Below, one piece after another: positions 1-9,879 of a stretch of 64,000 nt of DNA; within the stretch, counting starts at the first letter, position 1; each line of letters begins with the position of its first letter. The position numbers were made by a program, and so were the translations under genes. The notes beneath the pieces are model-generated. The model was not told the DNA's origin. It worked only from the letters and a program-made list of their open reading frames with translations, and did no database searches. This DNA is from Yersinia artesiana (lineage in GTDB: Bacteria; Pseudomonadota; Gammaproteobacteria; Enterobacterales; Enterobacteriaceae), in contig NZ_CACVAD010000024.1 of assembly GCF_902726545.1 (NCBI RefSeq), positions 1-64,000 of the forward strand, read 5' to 3'.

Positions 1-236
1 GAATTATTCTTATTCTAAATAAAAAATCTATTTTTTTTATGATTTATTATTAGTCCAATTAAATTCCGAGCTATTCCTTTTTATCATTTCACTATTCGCC
101 ATATTATCCGCCTGATCAATTTCTATTGGCTTATTTCTTCATGCATTACTCAACTTATTTTCATCTGTGTTTATGTTTCAAACCCATTTGAATTAATGCG
201 TGTCGATTATACCGGTAACAAATCAGGAATATTATA
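1..236 (+). promoter_or_regulatory. AT-rich upstream region of the invasin-like gene
   Basis: This stretch is very AT-rich compared with the genes around it and holds no coding frame I can support. It must contain the promoter and leader of the large adhesin gene that starts at 237. A CAGGAA about 8 bases before the ATG is a plausible weak ribosome binding site. I see no confident operator. The low GC content is typical of H-NS-silenced adhesin promoters, but that is an inference. Confidence 0.4.
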
Positions 237-3200
237 ATGGCCACCATTTTTAAAGGCATAGGGCGTTACTTAGGCAATGACTTTCCTAAGAAAGCCATTG
301 CCTATGCGCAAATAGTTTTACAAATATTAATAAGTACACTTCCGCTGTATTCGGTGAGTTTTAGTACTCAGGCGAACAGTGATATGCCGAAAAAAGCAGT
401 GCTTTTTAAGCAACTTCATACGCTCACCCCAACCGACACACTTGAGTCAGTTGCAGCAAGCTATGGCTTATCTGTCGATGAGCTTTGGGCGTTAAATATC
501 AATTTATATAACAATCGCAGTGCGTTTGATGCAGTCAAATACGGTGCGGTTGTTTATGTTCCAAATCAGGAAGAAGAGCAACGGGCTACCCAGCAAGCCT
601 CTTTGGTTGCCTCTCATTTATCCCAGGTCGGGAATTCGTTAAGCAGTGAGAACCGCGTCGATGCATTCTCTCGTTTAGCCAAGGGGATGTTGTTATCTTC
701 CACGGCGAAAACGGTCGAGGAGTGGTTAAGCCATATCGGTCAGGCTCAGATTAAATTGCAGGTTGACGATAAGAATGATTTCAATGGTTCTGAAATGGAC
801 TTATTTATCCCTCTTGATGACCAACCTGAGAAGCTTGCCTTCAGCCAGTTTGGTTTTCGTCGTATTGATCAACGCAATATTATGAATATTGGGTTGGGGC
901 AACGCCATTATGTGTCTGATTGGATGTTCGGCTATAACATTTTCTTGGATCAGCAAATATCCGGTAATGCTCATCGGCGGGTAGGATTTGGCGGTGAATT
1001 AGCGCGGGATTACGTTAAGCTCTCAGCCAATAGTTATCATCGTTTGGGTGGATGGAAGCATTCCGCTAAAGTTGAAGATTATGACGAACGTGCGGCTAAT
1101 GGTTATGACATTCGCACTGAAGCCTACTTACCTTTCTACCCGCAGCTAGGCGGGAAGTTGATGTATGAGAAATATTTCGGTGATGAAGTCGCCTTGTTTG
1201 GCATTAACGAACGGCAGAAAAACCCATCGGCGTTAACGGCTGGCGTGAGCTATACCCCGATCCCATTAGTGAGCTTAGGGCTTGATCATACTATTGGTAA
1301 TAGTGGGAAAAATAAAACCGGTTTGAATTTAGGTGTTAATTACGAAATTAATACTCCGTGGCATAAGCAGATAGATCCCGCAGCGGTACAAGCGACGCGG
1401 ACTCTGGCGGGTAGCCGCATGGATTTGGTCGATCGTAATAACAACATTGTGCTGGAATACCGTAAGCAGCAGGTAGTGACATTAAATCTACCTGACAATA
1501 TTAGCGGGAAAGAAGCACAAATATTGCCGATAAATTATACCTTTAATGCCCGTCATGGCTTGGATCGAATCGAGTGGGATGCTGCCGATGTGATTCTGGC
1601 TGGTGGGCAGGTGAGCGATTTAGGTAATTTGGCCTATCATGTCGCTTTGCCGCCGTATATTGATGGTGCGGCGAATGCTTATGTATTAAGTGGGCGTGCG
1701 GTTGATAAAAAAGGCAATTACTCCACTTCCAGTTCAACTAATCTTTACGTTACTGGCGTAAATATTAATATTATCAATAGTATCTCCTCATTAACCCCCG
1801 CTACGTTGCCAGCCAATACGACCAGCCGTTCTACACTTCGGTTGGCTTTAAAAACCGATGCAGGTAAACCGGTCAGTGGTGCTGCAGGCAACATCACTTT
1901 TGCGGTGCGCAACGTCACAGGCAATATTCCTAAAATCAGACGTTCTGCTCCTTCGCCAATGCCAATGCCAATGCCAGTGCCAATGCCAGTGCCAATGTCA
2001 GTGCCAGCGCCAGCGCCAGTGCCAGTGCCAGTGCCAGCGGTAGCGATAAGCGATGTACAGGAAATACAGACCGGTGTTTATGAAGCCTCGCTGACCAGCA
2101 GTAGTGCGGTTGGCAGCTTTGCCATTACGCCAACGGTGCGTGGGGTTCAGTTGAATCCGATCATTCTGACCCAGACTGCCGATAAAACTACGGCAACCAT
2201 TCCTGGCAGCTCATCTATTACTCTCTCCACGCCAACAATTACTGCCAATGCTACCGATAAAACCAAACTTGAAGTGTTGGTGACTGACGCATTGGGTCAT
2301 CCGGTGGCTGGCGTTGAAGTTAAGTGGGCAAGTGATTTAAATTCGCCTGGTCTTGAATTCGTTACCAGTATCACTAACGCACAGGGTATTGCAGAAAATG
2401 CCTTCAGTTCCACCGTGACCGGCACGGCCAATGTTACTGTGCAGGTAGGTACTGCGGCCCCAGTGAGTGCGGGAGCGATAGAGATAAAGCCAGATAACAG
2501 CACCATAACGGTGAAACCCAGCGACTTTACTGTCACGACCACCACCGCTCAGGTGGTCGCCAATGGTAAAGATACAACCATTTATAAACTGAAGGTGACA
2601 GACAAGCAGGGTAATGTCGTTCCTGGCGCAGCTGTGGAGTGGTCGAGCAATATCGGCTCCTTTGTTCAGGGCAATACCACTACCACCACCGACGCTAATG
2701 GGGAAACCTTTATTGAGTTCGTGAGCACCAAGGCAGAAACGGCCAACGTCACGGCGACTGTCGGTGGCAAACCTTATAATGCAGGCAAGGTAGTCTTTGT
2801 TGCTGATCGTCAAAGCGGCAAGATTACATTACTGCCTGTGAGCAAAAACAGTGCTGCGGCTAATGGCACAGATAGTATTACCCTCAATGCCAAAATTATC
2901 GATGCCAACGGCAACCCGATTAAAAATGAAGAGATTATATGGGGGGCAGGCAACCATAAGGTGACGTTTAGCCCTGCAACGGGAAAAACTCAAACTAACG
3001 ATTTGGGTGAGTCGCAAATTACCCTTACCAGCACAGATGTGGGTGATATCACCATTAATGCGCAGGTAGCTAAAGGTGATTTGGCGCTTAATCAGGCAAC
3101 TGAAAAGCTGAGTTTCACCGCGGATGCCGTGACGGCCAAAATCTCTGACTGGTTAGCACCGACTAACACCAAACAGGTTGCTGATGGTCAGGTACAGGTC

Positions 3201-6200
3201 ACTTACAAAGTCGTGGTAAAAGACAGCAACGGTCATATTGTGGCCAATAGTCCGGTTCTTTGGGAAACCAGTCTGGGTGAATTTACTCCGGCGCAGGCTA
3301 CCACCGTAATGACCACGACTAACAGTCAGGGTGAAGCGACTATAGATCTTGTCAGTATTAAGGCGGGTTCTGCCACAGTTAAAGCATCTGTTAATGGGAT
3401 CCCAAGTACATCACCTGACAAGGCTGAGTTTATCGCTAACAGCAGTACCGCAAAAATTACCTTAGCGCCAATGGCTCAGCGTAATTTCGTGGCTAATGAT
3501 AAAGACAAGGTGACTTATAGCGTTACGGTAGTTGATGCCAAAGGCAACCCAGTAATAGCTGAAAATATTACCTGGAAAGATGAGAACGGCCACCCGGTCA
3601 GTATTGATCATCCAACGAGTAAGACGGATAACAGCGGTAAGTCAACGGTCAATATCACTTCCGTGATAGCGGGCACGGCAAAAATCAGCGCGACACTTGC
3701 CAATGCTGACAAGGCTATTGCGCAACCAATTAGCTTTAATGCGGACCGCCAAACTGCGAAGATCGAGAGCGTGGTTGTAGCGGGTAACAGCAAGCCTGCA
3801 CCTGATGGCTCTAGTTCCCTCAGTTATGTGACGACAGTTAAAGATGCCTATGGCAATCCGGTCAGCGGGATAAACCTAAATTGGGGTAGCAATATCAATA
3901 ATGTTGCCAACCCATCAACCACCACCAATGCCAACGGCGTGAGTACACAAACTATCACCGGTACTCAGGCGGGTAAGGTTGAAGTTTCCGTAGAACTGGA
4001 CGTCGGCAATAATGCAGCAATGCCGGTAAAAAGCACTAATCAGGCGGAGTTTGTCGCGGTAACACCAGTGCTATCCAACGCGGATTTGTTGTTACAACCT
4101 AATATGATCATTGCTGATGGTAAGCAAAGCACCATGCTGAAATTCACACTGCGTGATGCCAACCATAACCCGGTTTCGGGTCTGGCATCGCAGATTGAGG
4201 TCACTCAGTCAGTAGCAAATCATGTGACCATTGGCACTATCACTGAATCAGCGGTGAAAGGGATTTATCAAGCCACTATCACCGGAACCAAAGAAGGTGC
4301 TGTGGATTTAACTGCCAAAAATGTGGTCAACAAAGTGGAAGTGAGTAAAACGCAGACGCTAACCTTACAGGCGGATAATAAGACCGCCACACTGAAAAAT
4401 GTCACATCGAATATTAATATAGCCAAAGCTGACGGCAAGGAACGTATTACTTATACCGCCACCGTGGTAGATGCTCAGGGTAACCCGAGCCTGGCGGATG
4501 TTTCGGTGGGTTGGCGAACCAGTCTGGGTGAGTTGGTGGCTATCACCAAAACTAATGCATCTGGCGTGGCAACTGTCACCCTGACCAGTAAACAAGCCGG
4601 TAGTGCGACGGTGACCGCTATTGTTAGCAGCACCAGTCAGATGGACGCAGCACCAGTGACCTTTACCGCCGGTGGCATTGCGATAGCACAATCATCCGTG
4701 AGTGTCTCGGCTGCGAATCTGGTGGCTAGTAGCGTTACCACCACCACACTGACAGTTAAGGTCAATGATGCCAATGGCAACCCATTAACTGGTCAAAGCG
4801 GGAAAATTAGCGCCAATGCACTCGGTTTACCGGGAGTATCGGTTAGTCAATTTACTGAAGTGGCGAATGGCGTCTATAGCGCAACTATTAGCGGGACTAA
4901 AGCCGGTGCGGGCGAAATTGTCACTACGCTTGATGGTCAGGTATTACCTAAGCAGAAGCTGAAAGTGATTGCTGATGTGCGCACTGCCAAGATTGCTGAA
5001 GTAAAACCGTTGCAATCCGGGTCTGTTGCGGTGGGTGATAAAGTCACTTATCAGGCGGTCATCAAAGATGCTCACGATAACCTGCTGGGTGCAGCTATTC
5101 CAGTGCATTGGTCAGTCAATAGCGACACCATAATTACTGGCAACTTTATTAGCCTAACTAACAGTGCTGGCGTGGCAGAAGTTGAAATCAGCCGTGATTT
5201 GGCAGGTGATGCTCTGGTTACAGCTGCGGTTGGTAATCACAGTTCGCAGGCCAGCGCGGTTAAATTTACCAGTGGTGGGGTGGATATCAGTGCCTCTACC
5301 GTGGCGTTACTGACGCAACAAATAACCGCCAATGGGCTAGATATTGCCACCGTTCAGGTCGATATTGCAGACAGCAAAGGTAACCCGTTACCTAATCTGG
5401 CAAGCCAGATAACCACCTCACCAAAGCATGGCGAAAATGGTCTGGAAATCGAAACCAAAGCTAACTCGTCGGGCGGCTATTTGGTGACGATTAAAGGCAC
5501 TCAGGCCGGTAAATATCCTGTCACTGTCTCTGTTGCGGGCAAGCCTTTGCCGAATACAGTCAATGTAGAATTGGTGGGTGATACGCGGACGGCTAAACTA
5601 GCTGAGGTTAAGCCAAACAAAACGACCTTTAAAGCCGATAATGCGGATAAAGTGACTTATACCGCCAGGGTGGTTGATGGTAATGGTAATCTGCTGGACA
5701 ACTTCCCGGTTGCCTGGCGTTTGGCGCAGGGCGAAGGTCAGTATCAGGGCCTGAGCTACACCAATAAGAACGGTGAAGCAGAAACCAAATTGAGTGCCAG
5801 TCGTTTAGGTCAATATAAAATGGAGGCGCAGGTTCGCACACTGATTGTGGCTGCACCAGATGTAGGCACCATTGCGGGTGATGTCGATCCAAGCCAATCT
5901 GATCTTGTATTGGATGTGGCGAAAATTGATGCCAGTGGCAACACTAAAGCCAAGCTAACCGCCACGCTGAAAGACAAATTTGGCAACTTACTGGTAGGCC
6001 AGAAGGTTGATGTTAAAGATAGTCATAGTCTGAAAAACCTAAAATTCGCCAACCCAATGACGGATAATGGTGATGGAACTTACAGCACTGTAGTCACCTC
6101 AACCGCCAAGGGGAATACCAAATTTATTGCCAGCATTAACGGCATAAGTTTGACTCAGCAACCACAACTGCTGGTGGGGAATATTATGCCGCAGTTAGGC

Positions 6201-7760
6201 TTTGCTAACCAAAATGTCCCAGTGACCTATACCAGTAAGAAATTGTCAGCCCAAAAGCTGAACACCGCATTACCCAATGGGTTAAAGCCTCACTGGAGTA
6301 GTAGTGATCCGGATGTGGCGAAAGTTAATACATCTACCGGTGAAATTGAATTGCTCAAAGCCGGTGTAGTGAATATTTCAGCGGTAACACTGGCGGATGC
6401 AACCTATGCTATGGGGACGGCCAGTTATCAGCTTGAAGTTGAGCGGGCTGATCCTAAACTGAAATTCCAGCAGCCGATACAAAATAAGGAGTGGGGTACA
6501 ACAATTGCTGCATATCAACCCGTTGCAGATAATGCTGATGCAGATATTGCTAAATTAACCTTAAATTGGGCAATTGATAATAGTGCAGTTGCGACAATTG
6601 ATTCCGGTAAAGGTGAGATCACCACCAAGAAACCGGATTCCACTCTGGTTACGGTGAAATCTGCGCAAGATGATCGTTTCAAGGCTGGCACTGCCACTTA
6701 TGCGCTGGTTGTTGAGAAGAAATCATTCCCGATTAATTTTAACAGGTCTACGGTTCAATCAAAAATTACGGATAATGTTTCACTGCAATTACCAAATGGC
6801 GCTTCAATCCCTAGCATAGTGTGGTCATCTTCAGATAATAATGTCCTGACGGTGAATCAGAGCGGAAGCAAATTAAGCGTACAAAACCCAGGGCGAGTAG
6901 AGCTAACCGCTCAAGTGGCGGGAGATGACTATTATCTGGCGAGTAGCAATAGTTATGTGCAGGAGATTTATGGCAAGCCTGAAATAAAGCTATCTGCTAT
7001 AAAACCGATGAGTAAAGGTACTATTTCTCCCAATGAACGCTCGTGGAAACCAGTTTTTGTTGGTGATAATTTAGTTATCGATTGGTCTTCTCTATATACA
7101 GATAAGTACAGACTTCCAGAAACTGTCACTGTTGAATTAATAGATGAAAACACCGGTGCTAATTTGGTAGCAGAGATGATTAAAAATACATTTAATCTAC
7201 AATCAACAACTATTAAATATAAATCCGGCTGGGTGGGTAAAAAAGTTAAAGTCAAGATTAAATCCTCTGGTTATCAAGGTATTAATGGGGTTGTTGTTGA
7301 TTCTCAACCTATTGATATAGGGCGGTTGCAGCCGGTAGATATATGGAGTTCAGCTAAACTTAATCGTAGTTTTAATTTGATTACTACCTCTTCAGGCCTG
7401 AACGATACAACATGTCGAACAACTTGGGCGGGGAGAGAACATCATGCCAATCTAAAATGGGAAATTTCGATTAAACTAGATAATGAGTTATTGGAACCTA
7501 TGGAATTAACTTATAACTTAGGGGCAAAACAGCTCATTAAAGATTCATTTAAGACAAATTATCTTCAACGGCAGAATGAGTTCGGTAAAGATTCTAATGC
7601 GTCTCTAAAACAGCAATGCTGGAATACTCATGATGGAACTCCGGCAAATGAAATTATTATTAATCATGCAGGTAATATTACTCGCTACGATATGTATGGC
7701 TTCTCTTGGTTTGGCGGAGGGAAAGGTGAGCGTGAATGGAAATCTCATGATATTAAGTAA
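237..7760 (+). CDS. Invasin/intimin-family inverse autotransporter adhesin with many Ig-like domains
   Basis: A 2507-residue surface adhesin of the type Ve (inverse autotransporter) family, anchored in the outer membrane with its passenger outside the cell. In order it has: a long N-terminal export signal (hydrophobic core near residues 20-45); a LysM peptidoglycan-binding domain (about 61-109); an intimin-type beta-barrel (about 150-375) followed by the family linker motif LVDRNNNIVLEYRKQ; a first Ig-like domain; a Pro/Met/Val-rich hinge (about 568-602); roughly 14 Big_1-type repeats recognised by D-x-x-GNP signatures; three Big_2-type repeats carrying WSSSDP or WSSSDN motifs; and a C-terminal cap with C2393 and C2461, the only cysteines I found. 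The cap recalls the disulfide-bearing D5 domain of invasin by position, but I cannot show homology. The last 1 kb is AT-richer than the repeats. The receptor is unknown. It stands alone before aroP, where E. coli has ampE. Confidence 0.93.
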   Translation: MATIFKGIGRYLGNDFPKKAIAYAQIVLQILISTLPLYSVSFSTQANSDMPKKAVLFKQLHTLTPTDTLESVAASYGLSVDELWALNINLYNNRSAFDAVKYGAVVYVPNQEEEQRATQQASLVASHLSQVGNSLSSENRVDAFSRLAKGMLLSSTAKTVEEWLSHIGQAQIKLQVDDKNDFNGSEMDLFIPLDDQPEKLAFSQFGFRRIDQRNIMNIGLGQRHYVSDWMFGYNIFLDQQISGNAHRRVGFGGELARDYVKLSANSYHRLGGWKHSAKVEDYDERAANGYDIRTEAYLPFYPQLGGKLMYEKYFGDEVALFGINERQKNPSALTAGVSYTPIPLVSLGLDHTIGNSGKNKTGLNLGVNYEINTPWHKQIDPAAVQATRTLAGSRMDLVDRNNNIVLEYRKQQVVTLNLPDNISGKEAQILPINYTFNARHGLDRIEWDAADVILAGGQVSDLGNLAYHVALPPYIDGAANAYVLSGRAVDKKGNYSTSSSTNLYVTGVNINIINSISSLTPATLPANTTSRSTLRLALKTDAGKPVSGAAGNITFAVRNVTGNIPKIRRSAPSPMPMPMPVPMPVPMSVPAPAPVPVPVPAVAISDVQEIQTGVYEASLTSSSAVGSFAITPTVRGVQLNPIILTQTADKTTATIPGSSSITLSTPTITANATDKTKLEVLVTDALGHPVAGVEVKWASDLNSPGLEFVTSITNAQGIAENAFSSTVTGTANVTVQVGTAAPVSAGAIEIKPDNSTITVKPSDFTVTTTTAQVVANGKDTTIYKLKVTDKQGNVVPGAAVEWSSNIGSFVQGNTTTTTDANGETFIEFVSTKAETANVTATVGGKPYNAGKVVFVADRQSGKITLLPVSKNSAAANGTDSITLNAKIIDANGNPIKNEEIIWGAGNHKVTFSPATGKTQTNDLGESQITLTSTDVGDITINAQVAKGDLALNQATEKLSFTADAVTAKISDWLAPTNTKQVADGQVQVTYKVVVKDSNGHIVANSPVLWETSLGEFTPAQATTVMTTTNSQGEATIDLVSIKAGSATVKASVNGIPSTSPDKAEFIANSSTAKITLAPMAQRNFVANDKDKVTYSVTVVDAKGNPVIAENITWKDENGHPVSIDHPTSKTDNSGKSTVNITSVIAGTAKISATLANADKAIAQPISFNADRQTAKIESVVVAGNSKPAPDGSSSLSYVTTVKDAYGNPVSGINLNWGSNINNVANPSTTTNANGVSTQTITGTQAGKVEVSVELDVGNNAAMPVKSTNQAEFVAVTPVLSNADLLLQPNMIIADGKQSTMLKFTLRDANHNPVSGLASQIEVTQSVANHVTIGTITESAVKGIYQATITGTKEGAVDLTAKNVVNKVEVSKTQTLTLQADNKTATLKNVTSNINIAKADGKERITYTATVVDAQGNPSLADVSVGWRTSLGELVAITKTNASGVATVTLTSKQAGSATVTAIVSSTSQMDAAPVTFTAGGIAIAQSSVSVSAANLVASSVTTTTLTVKVNDANGNPLTGQSGKISANALGLPGVSVSQFTEVANGVYSATISGTKAGAGEIVTTLDGQVLPKQKLKVIADVRTAKIAEVKPLQSGSVAVGDKVTYQAVIKDAHDNLLGAAIPVHWSVNSDTIITGNFISLTNSAGVAEVEISRDLAGDALVTAAVGNHSSQASAVKFTSGGVDISASTVALLTQQITANGLDIATVQVDIADSKGNPLPNLASQITTSPKHGENGLEIETKANSSGGYLVTIKGTQAGKYPVTVSVAGKPLPNTVNVELVGDTRTAKLAEVKPNKTTFKADNADKVTYTARVVDGNGNLLDNFPVAWRLAQGEGQYQGLSYTNKNGEAETKLSASRLGQYKMEAQVRTLIVAAPDVGTIAGDVDPSQSDLVLDVAKIDASGNTKAKLTATLKDKFGNLLVGQKVDVKDSHSLKNLKFANPMTDNGDGTYSTVVTSTAKGNTKFIASINGISLTQQPQLLVGNIMPQLGFANQNVPVTYTSKKLSAQKLNTALPNGLKPHWSSSDPDVAKVNTSTGEIELLKAGVVNISAVTLADATYAMGTASYQLEVERADPKLKFQQPIQNKEWGTTIAAYQPVADNADADIAKLTLNWAIDNSAVATIDSGKGEITTKKPDSTLVTVKSAQDDRFKAGTATYALVVEKKSFPINFNRSTVQSKITDNVSLQLPNGASIPSIVWSSSDNNVLTVNQSGSKLSVQNPGRVELTAQVAGDDYYLASSNSYVQEIYGKPEIKLSAIKPMSKGTISPNERSWKPVFVGDNLVIDWSSLYTDKYRLPETVTVELIDENTGANLVAEMIKNTFNLQSTTIKYKSGWVGKKVKVKIKSSGYQGINGVVVDSQPIDIGRLQPVDIWSSAKLNRSFNLITTSSGLNDTTCRTTWAGREHHANLKWEISIKLDNELLEPMELTYNLGAKQLIKDSFKTNYLQRQNEFGKDSNASLKQQCWNTHDGTPANEIIINHAGNITRYDMYGFSWFGGGKGEREWKSHDIK
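1955..2038 (+). repeat. In-frame hexanucleotide tandem repeat (14 units)
   Basis: Fourteen consecutive 6-base units of the form GCCAAT, GCCAGT or GCCAGC (one GTCAGT) lie inside the adhesin gene and encode alternating Pro-Met, Pro-Val and Pro-Ala dipeptides. Because a unit is two codons, gain or loss of units changes the length of the proline-rich hinge without a frameshift. The mix of unit variants suggests slipped-strand expansion with later point mutation. Confidence 0.9.
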
Positions 7761-7778
7761 GTAGTAGCGTATGCATAG

Positions 7779-7857
7779 TAATAAGCAGAGAAATTTTCCC
7801 TGCTTATTACATAACTACTCAATCAGGCTCACAGTAAAATGTGGGCCTGATTTTTTT
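7779..7857. terminator. Two hairpins ending the adhesin gene and aroP
   Basis: The first hairpin has a 10-base-pair stem (TAATAAGCAG with CTGCTTATTA, 11-base loop). The second pairs TCAGGCTCACA (7823-7833) with TGTGGGCCTGA (7840-7850) and runs into seven T on the plus strand. The second is a convincing intrinsic terminator for the adhesin gene and may also stop the converging aroP transcript. Confidence 0.75.
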
Positions 7858-7898
7858 GAAAATATTAGTTTATTGCGCCGCTAATTCATTCGCCGCTA

Positions 7899-9263
7899 TC
7901 AGGATTTCACTCTTTGGTTGCGATTTTTCAGGATATAACCGACAGCCAATAGCACTAACCAGGCAGGAATCAACAGCACCGAAATCTGAATACCCGGCGT
8001 CAGATACATAATCACCAAAATACCGCTCAGAAACAGCAAGCATAAATAGTTACTAAACGGATACCAGAAGGCTTTGAATTGCGGGATAACGCCCTGACGG
8101 TTTTTCGCCGCACGGAATTTAAGGTGTGCCAGGCTAATCATCGCCCAGTTGATCACCAGTGCGGATACCACTAATGCCATCAGCAACTCAAAAGCACGGC
8201 CCGGAATCAAATAGTTAATCAGCACGCAGAAAGCGGTGGCGAAGGCGGAAACCGCAATAGCAATCACCGGAACCCCGCGACCATCGACTTTCAACAGCAT
8301 TTTCGGGCCATTACCTTGCTTGGCTAAACCGAACAGCATACGGCTGTTACAGTACACACAACTGTTGTAGACCGATAATGCTGCGGTCAATACCACGACG
8401 TTCAACACAGTTGCCACCACATTGCTGTTCAATGCATGGAAGATCAGTACAAACGGGCTGCCGCCTTCGACGACTTTTCCCCACGGGTAAAGTGACAATA
8501 AAATTGCCAGAGAACCAATATAGAACAACAGGATACGATAGATAACCTGATTAGTCGCTTTCGGGATGCTCTTGGCTGGGTCTTCTGCTTCTGCTGCGGT
8601 GATGCCGACTAACTCAAGCCCACCGAAGGAGAACATAATCACCGCCATTGCCATCACTAACCCCATGATGCCATTGGGGAAGAAGCCGCCCTGCGCCCAT
8701 AAGTTGGTGACAGTAGCTTCCGGGCCACCCTGGCCGCTCAGTAATAACCAGCCGCCAAATAAAATCATGGCAATAATGGCGACCACTTTAATGATGGCAA
8801 ACCAGAACTCCATCTCGCCATATACTTTTACATTCGCCAGATTGATGGCATTAATCGCGAGGAAGAATACTGCGGCAGAGACCCAGGTTGGGATCTCCGG
8901 CCACCAATATTGTACGTAGATACCGACAGCGGTGAGTTCTGCCATCGCGACTAACACGTACAGTACCCAGTAGTTCCAGCCGGAAGCAAAACCAGCAAAA
9001 TTGCCCCAGTATTTATAAGCAAAGTGACTAAACGAACCTGCCACCGGCTCCTCAACCACCATTTCACCTAACTGGCGCATAATCAGAAACGCGATAAAAC
9101 CGCCAATCGCGTACCCCAGTAACACTGAAGGCCCCGCCATTTGAATGGTCTGCGCGATACCGAGAAATAGCCCGGTACCAATAGCACCACCTAAGGCAAT
9201 AAGCTGAATGTGGCGGTTTTTAAGCCCCCGCTTTAGCTCCGCACCTTCCTGTTGAATACTCAT
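7899..9263 (-). CDS. aroP: Aromatic amino acid permease AroP
   Basis: Inner-membrane amino acid/proton symporter of the APC superfamily (AAT family) that imports phenylalanine, tyrosine and tryptophan. The 454-residue product has about 12 hydrophobic segments. It shows the family start GLKNRHIQLIALGGAIGTGL and the motif GEMVVEEPVAGSFSHFA, and is close to E. coli AroP along its whole length. I place the start at the ATG at 9263, preceded by AGAGGA. A GTG at 9287 would add eight residues but has no ribosome binding site. It is transcribed divergently from pdhR, as in E. coli, where TyrR represses it. A weak TyrR-like site lies upstream. Confidence 0.95.
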   Translation of the reverse strand: MSIQQEGAELKRGLKNRHIQLIALGGAIGTGLFLGIAQTIQMAGPSVLLGYAIGGFIAFLIMRQLGEMVVEEPVAGSFSHFAYKYWGNFAGFASGWNYWVLYVLVAMAELTAVGIYVQYWWPEIPTWVSAAVFFLAINAINLANVKVYGEMEFWFAIIKVVAIIAMILFGGWLLLSGQGGPEATVTNLWAQGGFFPNGIMGLVMAMAVIMFSFGGLELVGITAAEAEDPAKSIPKATNQVIYRILLFYIGSLAILLSLYPWGKVVEGGSPFVLIFHALNSNVVATVLNVVVLTAALSVYNSCVYCNSRMLFGLAKQGNGPKMLLKVDGRGVPVIAIAVSAFATAFCVLINYLIPGRAFELLMALVVSALVINWAMISLAHLKFRAAKNRQGVIPQFKAFWYPFSNYLCLLFLSGILVIMYLTPGIQISVLLIPAWLVLLAVGYILKNRNQRVKS

Positions 9264-9343
9264 TATTGCATCCTCTGTCGTTGTCACTATTCACCGGCAA
9301 AATGGTTGCCGCGTGCTATGCGTAAGATTTTGATTACATTATT

Positions 9344-9361
9344 TGTATTATTTTGTTTACG
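9344..9361. promoter_or_regulatory. Weak TyrR-box-like site upstream of aroP
   Basis: TGTATT and TTTACG are separated by 6 bases, matching 9 of the 12 defined bases of the TyrR box (TGTAAA, six bases, TTTACA). It lies about 80 bases upstream of the aroP start. TyrR control of aroP is known in E. coli; its presence here is inferred from this partial match. Confidence 0.35.
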
Positions 9362-9567
9362 GGTGCTTTTTTCAGAATTTACTCTACTGGCTACCCTTTA
9401 AAAGAGAATAGTGGTAGGTGAAAATTATTGCATCTGCTTTTTATTCTATTCGATGAATTTTTCAGCAAAATGCGAATAAAAATGTTGGTGGATGATCAAG
9501 CTGTTGTTTGCAGGAAAAGCAGGAATCGACCTTTTTTGCGCAAAAAGTCATCAGTTGGCCATTTTTA

Positions 9568-9584
9568 TAATGGTCATACCAGTT
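9568..9584. promoter_or_regulatory. PdhR-box-like palindrome, distal
   Basis: TAATGGT, CAT, ACCAGTT matches 11 of the 14 defined bases of the PdhR operator (AATTGGT, three bases, ACCAATT). It lies in the middle of the 685-base aroP-pdhR intergenic region, about 300 bases upstream of the perfect box. The rest of that region is AT-rich, with a GAATTTAAATTC palindrome near 9630 and no supported gene. Confidence 0.4.
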
Positions 9585-9738
9585 ATTAGAAAAAGGAAAG
9601 AGAAAATACAGACATTTCTTGAATGTGATTGAATTTAAATTCACATAAATAGGATTTAAATTCATAAATAAAATAACTATAACGCTTCAGCTTGCCTAAA
9701 TATCCGTTTCATAAAAGTTAAAACTCTCAGATGGCAGG

Positions 9739-9755
9739 TAATGGTATTACCAACG
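9739..9755. promoter_or_regulatory. PdhR-box-like palindrome, middle
   Basis: TAATGGT, ATT, ACCAACG matches 10 of the 14 defined operator bases and shares the GGTATTACCA core with the perfect site 140 bases downstream. Confidence 0.45.
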
Positions 9756-9834
9756 CGACGTTATCACTTTGCATCGCGCTGTCAGTAAAATTGTTAAAAT
9801 GTGCTGGGTTTCATGATTTCGGTCAAGGTCCGTA

Positions 9835-9863
9835 TGGACAGGTAGTGAATACTTTGTTACTTT
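9835..9863 (+). promoter_or_regulatory. Candidate pdh operon promoter
   Basis: TGGACA and TACTTT are separated by 17 bases just upstream of the perfect PdhR box, which would then overlap the start of transcription as it does in E. coli. The -10 element is poor, so the exact promoter is uncertain. Confidence 0.35.
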
Positions 9864-9879
9864 ATCGTCACGTTTTTGA

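Noticed and set aside
1858-2043. Open frame with Cys-Gln repeats on the plus strand
   Set aside because: It is the other-frame reading of the hexamer repeat inside the adhesin gene.
2200-6200. Regular repeats that could look like a CRISPR or transposon array
   Set aside because: They are protein-level Ig-like domain repeats of about 100 codons, in one open frame, with no short identical direct repeats and spacers.
9462-9665. 67-residue frame on the minus strand in the aroP-pdhR gap
   Set aside because: No ribosome binding site, AT-rich random-looking product, and it overlaps a PdhR-like site.
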